A DNA stretch of 64,000 nucleotides from Andrena cerasifolii (taxonomy: Eukaryota; Arthropoda; Insecta; Hymenoptera; Andrenidae), in contig NC_135129.1 of NCBI RefSeq assembly GCF_050908995.1, forward strand, positions 3,844,001 to 3,908,000. Direction: 5' to 3'. The stretch's first letter is position 1; every line of letters starts with the position of its first letter. The notes under the pieces are model-generated. The model saw nothing but the letters and a program-made list of their open reading frames with translations. It was not told where the DNA came from and did no database searches. Positions 54,750 through 64,000 of this stretch are shown here, piece after piece. Position numbers and translations under genes: made by a program.

Positions 54750-55878
54750 TTAACCTGTTAACTGACGTGTGTTAAACCAGATAATGTTTATTCATTGAGC
54801 AACACGAGTTAACTCGTCACTTGAAAATACTTCTTCACTGGGCAAGACGAGTTAACTCGTCACTTTGAAAATATTTCATTGAGCAAGACGAGTTAACTCG
54901 TCACTTTGAAAATACTTCTTCACTGGGCAAGACAAGTTAAGTCGCCACTTTGAAATACTTCTTCACTGAGGAAGACGAGTTAACTCGTCACTTTGAAAAT
55001 ACTTCTTCACTGAGGAAGACGAGTTATCTCGTCACTTGAAAATACTTCTTCACTGAGCAAGACGAGTTAACTCGTCACTTTGAAATACTTCACTGAGCAA
55101 GACGAGTTAACTCGTCACTTTGAAAATACTTCTTCACTGAGGAAGACGAGTTATCTCGTCACCTGAAAATACTTCTTCACTGAGCAAGACGAGTTAACTC
55201 GTTACTTGATAATACTTCTTCACTGAGGAAGACGAGTTATCTCGTCACTTGAAAATACTTCTTCACTGAGCAAGACGAGTTAACTCGTCACTTTGAAATA
55301 CTTCTTCACTGAGGAAGACGAGTTATCTCGTCACTTGAAAATACTTCTTCACTGAGAAAGACGAGTTAACTCGTCACTTGAAAATATTTCACTGAGCAAG
55401 ACGAGTTAACTCGTCTCTTGAAAATACTTCTTCACTGAGCAAGACGAGTTAACTCGTCACTTGAAAATACTTCTTCCCTGGGCAAGACGAGTTAACTCGT
55501 CACTATATAATATTAAAAAATTGTGTTCGTTGCAAAAGAATGCAAATATCATTTGTTTCTTATCACCACTGCAGAGGAAATATACCTTCTAATGTTTTTT
55601 CACTTCTTTTTGGGGGGTTTCTTTTGGTTTTACCATTTTTAACACATATGGTTAGTAAATTACAATTAAAATTCATGTGTTTACTAATAACATTTGTTGA
55701 CTAAATTCTTTATTTATTTATCAGTGAATCCTTCTGTCTTGAATTTTATCTTTCTATTTGCATCAGCAATAAGAATAACACTGAAATAATATTAATACCT
55801 AAGTTTGTTTAGTCATTTCTCACTACCCAGCTAGGCAGAACACTTTTGTTCGACAGATGTGCTGGTTAACAGGAATAA
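54750..55878. mobile_element. TTAA element carrying an internal palindromic minisatellite
   Basis: The left end TTAACCTGTTAACTGACG and right end GCTGGTTAACAGG (then AATAA, a decayed TTAA) are inverted repeats. They match the end of the copy at 20645-21060, which keeps GGCGGTTAACAGGTTAA. Sequence from about 55720 to 55878 (CAGTGAATCCTTCTGTCTTG, CCCAGCTAGG) also matches that copy. The interior is dominated by the tandem array at 54786-55505. No transposase is present. Confidence 0.65.
54786..55505. repeat. Minisatellite of ~44 bp with GACGAGTTAACTCGTC core
   Basis: About 17 units of TTCTTCACTGAGCAAGACGA then GTTAACTCGTCACTTTGAAA and variants. Each unit has a 16-bp perfect palindrome with central GTTAAC; in several units it is GTTATC, breaking the symmetry. 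Units of about 36 and 44 bp alternate through loss of CTTCTT-like parts. Confidence 0.9.
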
Positions 55879-57765
55879 CGTGGGTTCAAATAAAATAAAG
55901 GGCCTCGTTTTTCGTTCTGGTTAATTACATGGGTAAATAAAATCGTCTCGTATTAATTTATCGCCCAGGTGGATATACACGTGGATATCCATTTTAGTTC
56001 ATTGTAATTGTCTAATAAAGCGTAAAGTTTACGTAACGCGTCTGTTACACGACCGCGTTACACGCGCATTCGTCGTGCACGTTTGATAACGGTATATGAT
56101 TTGTCGGGACTGAGTAAGCGATAAGGGTGGCGTTTTTTCCCATTCATGACGAGCCGTGCGTCGCGAAAATAAATGTCTCGCGTGCGAAACGACGGAATCG
56201 TAACTTACACCTTAAAATCGCCCACTTACGTGCTCCCCCCTCTGTGACTATCGAGACTCTTATCTAGCCTCCTATGCAAAACAGCCCGATGTAATAATTT
56301 CCCCAACTAGTTTATCGAAAATCAGCCGTGATAATTTTTTTTTTACACCATTAATTGACCTTATATGCTGCGAACGTTACATCTTCCGCACTCTGCAGCA
56401 CTGCGCGCGATAACGAAATAAATTAGTTTAATTTACGCGTGCCTCTTACATGTAAATCTCGAGTCTCGCGTTGTGAGTGAATAATTATCTTGCCGCGAAT
56501 ATTAGTAGGGATTAATCTCCTTTTATGAGTGTATTAAATATTACAAGGTTCCTGTAATATTCCAAGAAGCGAAGTAAATGTGTGGATTTTGATATTATTA
56601 AGTTTCATAACATCATCGTACCTTGCGTTACAAGTTTTATTGATAGTTATGGTTGTGCCGCGGGGCATGCTGTGATTTTACATTCTGATAGGTTTATTAT
56701 AATCTCAGACGATAGAATTATAGCGGCATAAGCTTCATCGTCGAAAATAACAATTGTGTTAAATACAGGTGTTATTTAAATAGTCCCTATTTAATTAGAA
56801 CTCTTTAATTCCGGATTACTTATTTAATGCAACATTTAAATTCGCGTAATAAAATACTTATAGCTGGAAATAGCGTTCGAAATGTTTTTGTAAATTTGCA
56901 GATTGCGAAATTGTAATAACTTTCCATCGTAAAGAGTGCATTTATAAAAAATACTGCTACGAGTCGCGTACATAGTTCACACTTCGGATCACAGAAAAAG
57001 CTGCGCATTGCGTGCAGGCTAAATCACTGTGATAACCTAATCGACGAAGTAATAGAAATAATTGCGTTTCACAATGCGTAATGGACGGACACTGCAGCGC
57101 GATATCGACGCGCATTTTGTAACAAAGTGTGAGGTAAACAACATGGCAATGCGTTTCCTTTGTAAATGCATCCTATTTCTGGGAACAGATTGGCGCTTTT
57201 AGCGGCATTAAAATGGTGCCATTAATCGTATACTTGATGTATTTCGTGTGCCTGGACTTGCATAGCAATGGCATGTACACGTGTATAACTTTACGTTCGG
57301 ACCCCTGGACATGGCTGCCTAATTTATAGCGCGCGTTGTTGCATATGATGGAAGTGATAAAATACATTTAATTGAATGGTAAGAAGCTCTAAGGGGCGAT
57401 TAAAATTAAATAGCTTATCGGACTAGAGTGTTAAGCGTAACACGGCTAGGAAGTGAATTAATACATCATGGTATAATGAAAAGTTCGTGCGTAATTAACG
57501 AAAACAATTCAATGCCGCTTGATTTATTTGAACCATTATCATTCCAGCTATATTATCAAGATGGGCTGCAATTATGCGAAGCTTTTGGTACAAGTGTGAG
57601 CATCGATCAAAATTAAATGATCAGTAGTAAAAGAATAAGGCAGATAATAATCTTCGAAATTTTACTATACATCAGTTTAGATATTACATTTATACAGGGT
57701 GTTCCGAAAGGTTGATAAGTCCTTCACTTCCCAGTCTTTAATTGGAAATCGTAGTTCGCTTAGAT
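55879..57765. other. Intergenic DNA, nothing delimited
   Basis: A CpG-rich patch at about 56030-56240 and TACAGGGTGTTCCGAAAGG near 57694, a terminus-like motif common in insect Tc1-type elements but without a partner. No exon was recognised. Confidence 0.25.
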
Positions 57766-58505
57766 TTGTTAGAGAATTCTTCAAATATTTTAGCGTCATC
57801 AATTATCAAATAATTATATCTAGTATGTTATCAGATCAGTTGGGATTTTTACATAGACTGTTCTGCTATTAGGATTTCAGTATCTCATATTGAGGAGTTA
57901 GGATCTTTTTTGTGATCTCAAATAAAAGTTCCTCAAACACTTGCTGTGTATTAAAGAAAAGCTGCAGAATTTATACTTTTAGTACATTTCATTGCGAAAC
58001 GTGTTGTCTTTAGTAATAATTTTTTTTCATTTTTACATTAGATTAATAGGTATTCTCAATATATTTTAGCGCCATCAATGATCAAATAATTGTATCTGGT
58101 ATGTTATCAAATCAGTTGGGATTTTTGTTAGAGAATTCTTCAAATATTTTAGCGTCATCAATGATCAAACAATTATATCTGGTATGTTATCAGATCAGTT
58201 GGGATTTTTGTTAGAGAATTCTTCAAATATTTTAGCGTCATCAATGATCAAATAATTATATCTAGTATGTTATCAGATCAGTTGGGATTTTTACATAGAC
58301 TGTTCTGCTATTAGGATTTCAGTATCTCATATTGAGGAGTTAGGATCTTTTTTGTGATCTCAAATAAAAGTTCCTCAAACACTTGCTGTATATTAAAGAA
58401 ACGCTGCAGAATTTATACTTCTAGTACATTTCATTGCGAAACGTGTTGTCTTCAGTAATATTTTTTTTTCATTTTTACATTAGATTAATAAATATTCTCA
58501 ATAAT
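57766..58505. repeat. Tandem duplication, ~442-bp period with ~82-bp sub-repeat
   Basis: The block starting TTAGAGAATTCTTCAAATAT and continuing through ACATAGACTGTTCTGC to TTACATTAGATTAATA occurs at 57766 and again at about 58206 with few differences. A sub-block ending CAGATCAGTTGGGATTTTT is present additionally at about 58060 and 58124. High identity suggests recent unequal exchange. Confidence 0.8.
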
Positions 58506-59420
58506 ATAGCGTTATTCTTATGTTGGATCTGTATATTTGCAGATTCCTTCCAGGTTTCTGAAGCCGCGAAGAGCGTGTTCTTTCCTCGTTTGTTACCTAA
58601 ATTGACGAGCACTGAAACCTATGCATTACAGTCCGTTTTCCCGCGTTTAAGCGCGATCGATCCGGGACAGCAAAAACTATTCTTTTCCTCTTGGCCGGAG
58701 AGGCTTCCGCTCTTCTTTTAATTAAAAGTCGTTACCGACCAGGCTCAAGTCAATTCAAACAGAAAGTTTAATCACTTTACGACTCCGTGGACGTTGAAGG
58801 CAAGTTGCAATCTTTAATCAGCCCTACGGAAGGTTACCGTCTCGTCATTTGCGCTCGTCGCGGCTGGCATCGCACAATTTGGCCGCTTCGCACGCGACAC
58901 TTCTGCGGCCCGGAGAATCTGAAAATCCTTAAGGATTAGTGGGAACAATGATTTTTCACGATTTTTAAAACAATGGATCAATAAGTATCCGTATGGGGAA
59001 GAATTTCTGAATTTTGCAGTAGCTTTCAATCATTAAATACTTGATTTATTGTAACAGATTGAACTTCAAATTTGCATTGACTGAAAATTAAGAAATATGG
59101 AGCAACAAATTCTTACGCTTAAGATGCCAATGCCTTTCGTGGTGTCGTTTATTGTTAAGAAGTCCATTCATTGATTCCTAATTTCGTTCGTTTCTTTTAT
59201 GACGACTGATATCTCAGATATATTTATTTTCACTTATTTTCTATTTTCTCTTCAAATTTTTAAACCACCGTTGTTTCTGCCAAGTGAATAATATGTTCAA
59301 AACATCAGCCATGGGGCAAATAGAAGTGTTTCGTGTGAACAGGCCTTAATCACTCATTAGTGAAAACTCTTTTTTATTCAATAATAATTCGCTAAATGTT
59401 GTTGTATTTGTATATACATA
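58506..59420. other. Intergenic DNA, nothing recognised
   Basis: Moderate CpG content at 58550-58910 with open frames on both strands (58434-58721, 58814-59029), but no domain or splice structure. Confidence 0.25.
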
Positions 59421-59704
59421 GCGGACCCAATTTTTGCTTGAAATAAAAAAACCGAAGTTTTTCTTAATTGAGACGAATTTATATCGTCGATGAATGAAAA
59501 ACATTTATGCAGAAATTAAATTAAACCATTTTTTTGCATAAGAAAGTCGGAATTTGTCCGTCAAAATCGTAACTTTTTCGTTAAAGTCCCATAACATTGT
59601 AAATTTTAGACATTTTTCTTATTTTTTAATACATCGACAATATAGATTCGTGTCAATTAAGAAAAACTTCGGCGTTTTTATTCAAGGCAAAAATTGGATC
59701 CACT
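59421..59704. mobile_element. Foldback element
   Basis: GGACCCAATTTTTGCTTGAA and CGAAGTTTTTCTTAATTGAG in the left arm are mirrored by CAATTAAGAAAAACTTCGG and GGCAAAAATTGGATCC in the right arm. The arms are about 75 bp. A 95-codon frame overlaps the right arm and is not a gene. Confidence 0.65.
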
Positions 59705-60243
59705 GGGATGTACATAATTTGACAACTCCGGCGGCGCGGCGCTACGAATTTTTCGCGCTTCATATATATACCAATAAAACAATATTAAATGAATTTTTAT
59801 TGAATAAAAAAAAGTTTTCTTGTTGTCTGAATATACAGTAAAGCACCCTCAGAGTTTTGGAAAGATTCCTTTTATATTTGTTGAGAAAATAATTCTTAAA
59901 AAACCATCGTGTTTTCAGCGTCCCAACCCAGGGTCCCCTGTTAAGGTCTTTTCGCACATGGCACTTCTGTTGCCGCCACTTGGTATTTGAGACACACCCT
60001 CCTATCAGAAATAACGTTAATTTAACAGAAATGAAAAGAGCTAGAAAGTACCTACGTGAATATATTCAAAAGTCCTGTCACGAGCCACGAAAGTGTCTCG
60101 CGTGAAAAGGCGCTTCATCAAGGTGTTCAGTGTCACTGTACTGTAAAGCCAGAACACGGTAAATCCTAAGAATTACCAGTATAACCGAAGAATTTACCAA
60201 CCGACTATGGTAAAAGCGCAAAGTAATGTTCTGCTTTGATCGG

Positions 60244-60438
60244 TAGTTGGTTGGGGTTAGATTTATTTAGCTTCAACTTTTGAGAGATTTAAGATAAAAA
60301 AATGTGTTTCAGAAACATACCCTCGCCATCCACAATTGCTGGTTCAAATCCCCGTAACCATCCATTTCTGAAGCACATTCTTTTTATCTTAAGTCTCTCA
60401 AAAGTTGGCCGCTAAACAAATCTAGCCTCAACCAACCG
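60244..60438. mobile_element. Foldback element with AACCAACC termini
   Basis: GTTGGTTGGGGTTAGATTTA at the left pairs with AAATCTAGCCTCAACCAAC at the right, and AACTTTTGAGAGATTTAAGA with TCTTAAGTCTCTCAAAAGTT. The loop contains GGTTCAAATCC. A third, unpaired GTTGGTTGGGGTTAGAT lies at 60535-60551. Confidence 0.65.
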
Positions 60439-60559
60439 CGACAGCCGATGCCAACGAGAACTCAGGACAAGTAGATTTTCCTAGAACTCTCTAAAACTCA
60501 TGAAAATCAGTTTCCCTTTGCATCGATTGTCGGAGTTGGTTGGGGTTAGATAAGAGTGC

Positions 60560-61164
60560 GTCAATGCCGGGTCTACATTTTTTAATCTATAATTTCTGAA
60601 TGGGACTTTTGTGGCCACCCTTGTTGGACTCCTCTACTCATAAGCTTCACCGCACTCGTGCTTTATAGATGTAACAAATTCTATTTCAATTTTAGGATAC
60701 GCTTTATAATTCGGAAAAGAAGGATTTATATGCCAGGTTCGTGAGTAACTCGTTGATTCGACGCTTGCGTGGAAAGAAGTGTCGTAGGGCCCGTTGGGCC
60801 CTTTACTAGCACTTAGGAGTTGTAGATTTCCAGGATCTTGGCTAAGGTGTGTTTTAGGGGAGAAAGCACCTAATTAAGGCGCGGGGTCCTTATCGCGGGT
60901 GGCGTCGAGAAGAAGGGTGCAGACGGCCCACCTGCCACCCTTATTGCCCTTCGACAACGCACAGTGGGACGAACTACACTTTTTTCTGTGAAAATCGTAG
61001 AACTTTGGATAGAAATAAGATAGAGGGGTGGGTCTTTTTCGAGGTTAAAGTTAAGACGTTGCAGAATAAGGGAAAAACATTGAAAAAGTATGACAGACAA
61101 ATTTTGACCTAGAAGATCTACATACGTCAAAGTTGACATTGTTTAAAACAGTTGCAGTTTTTCC
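60560..61164. other. Intergenic DNA, nothing delimited
   Basis: Includes an 89-codon minus-strand frame (60870-61139) without recognisable features. Confidence 0.25.
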
Positions 61165-61172
61165 GTTATAGT

Positions 61173-61370
61173 CAGTTGCGGATTTAAGAAAAAGGCCCAG
61201 GTGGCAAGAGTTAAAAAAACGGGCTAAGTATAGTAGTACAGAAAAAAAATATAGTGTTTAAATACCTATACTTAATCATATTGTTTTTGGAGATGGGGCC
61301 CTAGGAAGGCCCTCTGGGTAGGGGCCCAGGCGGCAAATGCCCATCAGCCGCCCTGTTAAATCCGCCGCTG
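61173..61370. mobile_element. hAT-type MITE, family A, internally deleted copy
   Basis: CAGTTGCGGATTTAAG to TTAAATCCGCCGCTG, with flanks GTTATAGT and GTTATAGC (seven of eight). At 198 bp it lacks one internal GGGCCC block relative to the 367-bp copy. Confidence 0.8.
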
Positions 61371-62061
61371 GTTATAGCGCGTGGTTTAAGTTTTCCATTG
61401 ACTTGTTACACATCATTCCCTACAGATTTTAACGCGCTGAATTCAAATCTGGCCGCAGAATTTGTCTTACCGATACTCGGGCCTTTCCAGTAACATAACG
61501 ATCAAAACCAGCAGTGTCTTCGATCGCGGAAAGAGAAACGCTCTTGTATTATCGACTAGCGCGAGAGATGCAGCGTGTTGCTCGTTACGATATAATTAGC
61601 ACGTGGCGCTGTACATTTTCCAGTGTACATGCCGTGCACAGCCTTGTGGCCGTGTTACACCGTGCCGCGCGCTGCAACCAGCGATATTGTAACAGGTGAA
61701 AATGTTGTCTCCGTCTAGACCCCATCTTACTCTTAACATGTTGCTGCACTTCATGGTTTGTTAATTTTTTGAGGAGCTCACCAAGTGGCTCCTAATTTCC
61801 CTTACTCCTTGGTATTAAGGCTTTTTCACGCGAGATGTTTGTGTGGCGGCTGATATAGTGAGATATATTCATACCTTTTTTTGGGGGGGTGGGGGTGAAT
61901 TAGTTTAGGGGCATATTTGGAGCAATAATTTTTATTAGAAAATAAAGTTACTTGTAAGTATTCGTTTTAATTTTTAAGCAAAATTAAGTATCGGTATATT
62001 TTTATTCAATAACCTCCCCGAAGAATCGAAGGATAACAATACATTTTTTATAAAGTAATTT

Positions 62062-62250
62062 CTATTCTTTTTTATTGTGTATAAAATCTTTAGGAAGAGT
62101 ATCAAGTTTCCTGTAATGTAAGTCATCTGATTCCTTTTCTCCTGCGTTACGTTTTCCTATAAGCGACGATGATCTCAGATTTGGTTGAGCGGAGTCAGAA
62201 AAGGTGGAAACGCGCTGTTGGAAAACTGTGGAAATTGTGTATAACAGCTC
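62062..62250 (-). CDS. Candidate 3'-terminal coding exon, unknown protein
   Basis: A minus-strand open frame ends in TAG at 62062-62064. It is rich in S, D, E, R and K (for example SSSLIGKRNAGEKESDDLHY), unlike nearby chance frames. ATTTCCACAG just upstream of the quoted start would be an acceptor. AATAAA signals overlap the stop and recur near 62013. If real, the gene extends to the right of the window. I do not recognise it; a chance frame cannot be excluded, and the exon start is uncertain. Confidence 0.28.
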   Translation of the reverse strand, partial: ELLYTISTVFQQRVSTFSDSAQPNLRSSSLIGKRNAGEKESDDLHYRKLDTLPKDFIHNKKE

Positions 62251-62331
62251 CTCCCTTCGAAAAAGTATTTGCGGTGACAAATCTAGATAACTCTGCATGA
62301 TGGAAGTGATAGACAGTATTGCAATTTTCAA

Positions 62332-63331
62332 GAACGTTGTTTTCGATTTCCCTTTTGTGTCCTATCTCTGCTATCACATTTCACATAACTTTTTTGATCG
62401 AATATTTTCGACTGACAATGAGTTCCTTGAATTCCAGACTGGACGAATTCCAATATACAGATTCATATTAAAAAAATCTAAATTTGCGCGGAACTTGTTT
62501 ATAACTTTAAGCTTTAGGAAACTCCTTCTTTATGTTTTATCGCAAAGATATTGATTAATTAATTAATAGATATTATATTAAAAAAATTTCATAACTACCT
62601 GCCAGTCTGTTAAAATATATCAAATTTTCGTTCATACGGTAAATAAATTATCTGATTTCTTAGCGAGATTTCTAACTAAAGGGGAAATCGTTCAGTTTCA
62701 TAATTACACTGCGGAAGTTTATGCAAATACATATTTTTATAGAGATGCACTAAACAAGTGGGGCTTTGATAAAAATATGTTTTGTCATTATAGGGGTTTA
62801 AAAATATATTTTGAAAACATATTTCTAGCATATACAGAACTTGCTTACTAATTAGCTCGAGAATAGTAGCGGCCGCGATATAGCGAGGTCGTACCTAATT
62901 ATCGTAATAAATATCATACTTGCATAAATTTCCGCAGTCTACTCATTAATACTTGCAATACTATTAACTTTTGCATCAGTCAATTGATAGTAGGTAATGT
63001 CCTTAATCATTTATAATCCACTGCACAGAAATTCTACCAATTAACATTTCATTGGGAAAATAAAAACACGTTTCTGTATGCAAGGTTATTTTGCCATTGC
63101 ATTCATGGCAGTTCGAACACATCAATATTTATTAAATAATCGTGTAAAGTGAAATAATAATATTTAGTATACCATTTGAGTCATACCTGAACGCAATAGG
63201 GATGCCACAATATACAGGGTGATTCAGAATTTTGTGTCATAAAGTTTCATTGATTTCCCCTTCTGTATTAACTTATAAAATATCTGTTTTGATAAAACAT
63301 GATATACGTATACAGGCTGTTCACGTTATTA
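62332..63331. other. AT-rich intergenic or intronic DNA
   Basis: Nothing delimited. ATATACAGGGTGATTCAGAATTT near 63213 is a Tc1-like terminal motif without a confirmed partner. The 85-codon frame at 62297-62554 is unsupported. Confidence 0.25.
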
Positions 63332-63339
63332 CTATGCAG

Positions 63340-63713
63340 CAGTGCCGTTTTAACAGAGAGGCGAAAGCGGCAGCCGCCTCAGGGCCCCTGAGCTCAAGAG
63401 GCCCCGGAGCTCAGGGGGCCCCTGAAAAATTGGAAAATTAAATAAAATACAGTTGTAAAAGCTAGAAAAGAATGGAAATGGGCCCTCCAACTGTGCCGGA
63501 AAGAAAATAACGAATAGGTACACCAAAATTTAGATTTTAAAATGGGGCCCTTTTGTCGTGGAATACACCCCACGTCTTATTTATTTAATTGTTTTAATAT
63601 TTATTCACTTCGCGTATTAGCGTGGTATTTTTGATTTTGTTTAATTTAGAATAATTTAGGGGGCCCATTATGGAGCTCGCCTCAGGACCCCCGAAAACGA
63701 TAAGACAACACTG
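63340..63713. mobile_element. hAT-type MITE, family CAGTGCCGTTTT
   Basis: It starts CAGTGCCGTTTTAACAGAG and ends CGATAAGACAACACTG. The 8-bp duplication CTATGCAG is exact on both sides (63332-63339, 63714-63721). Repeated GGGGCCC blocks lie inside. It is 374 bp and non-coding. Confidence 0.85.
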
Positions 63714-64000
63714 CTATGCAGTAATTTTTCTGTGAATTGTACTACTTTCTACAAGTGTGGCAGGATTGATTAGTTAAAATTTTTAGTTTAATTTCTTTGA
63801 TGGGAGCCTGTAATTTATTTTACATTATATGAAGGCGATTGTCAAGATGAATTTAACGACATCAGATACAGTAGGGTTGATATTTATATGGGGGTAGGGA
63901 GAGAAGGAAATAATTTCAACATTTCATATCAAGAAGAAATATTGGTAAATACAGTGACGTGGAATAGTTAAATTACTTCTGTCGTTCCTCATCTCCTGTG

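Noticed and set aside
54786..55505. CRISPR array
   Set aside because: Repeats are contiguous variants without unique spacers, and the DNA is an insect nuclear genome.
60340..60356. tRNA gene suggested by GGTTCAAATCC
   Set aside because: No matching A box, acceptor stem or anticodon arm; it sits in a foldback loop.

Overview
This window is AT-rich nuclear DNA from an insect. The evidence is a complete exuperantia (exu) gene, an insect-type transmembrane ZP-domain gene with GT-AG introns, and dense insect-style miniature transposons. Patches of CpG-rich sequence inside AT-rich DNA, compact exu introns and the TTAA/hAT/Helitron mix suggest a hymenopteran such as an ant or bee. That placement is inference. 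No bacterial, organellar or viral genes are visible.

Gene layout. (1) 870-966 (+) looks like the last coding exon of an unrecognised gene whose earlier exons lie left of the window, followed by a possible long 3' UTR. (2) 27632-5058 (-) is a complete six-exon ZP-domain membrane protein of 432 aa. A 33-nt exon holds half of the signal peptide and is separated from the rest by a 15.4-kb intron full of transposons. Its promoter is probably near 27761. (3) 41029-38848 (-) is a complete five-exon exuperantia gene of 406 aa, with probable 5' UTR splicing to a CpG-rich promoter region near 42.2 kb. (4) 62250-62062 (-) may be a terminal exon of an unrecognised gene entering from the right. Exon boundaries of (2) and (3) were derived by hand; all phases close and protein continuity matches the families.

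The rest is mobile and repetitive DNA. TTAA-flanked elements with terminal inverted repeats (piggyBac-like target choice) lie at 7.7, 12.4, 20.2, 20.6, 23.2, 33.3, 33.5, 47.1, 51.1 and 54.75 kb. Short hAT-type elements, several with exact 8-bp duplications, lie at 2.9, 23.2, 25.0, 35.0, 43.1, 43.9, 49.2, 61.2 and 63.3 kb. There are also mariner-like elements (3.8, 4.6, 36.5 kb), a Harbinger-like element (43.4-44.7 kb), two Helitron-like elements (15.4, 47.9 kb), a solo LTR (11.0 kb) and many foldbacks. Nesting is directly readable: a TTAA element splits a hAT element at 23.2 kb, a hAT element sits inside the Harbinger-like one at 43.9 kb, and a TTAA element sits in a satellite at 51.1 kb. Large tandem arrays lie at 21.8-22.4, 50.5-51.1 and 54.8-55.5 kb.

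No novel multi-gene system is evident. The most distinctive structures are the TTAA element that carries a palindromic minisatellite, the roughly 310-bp-arm hairpins inside transcribed ZP introns, and an inverted-repeat element ending about 40 bp from an exu splice acceptor.
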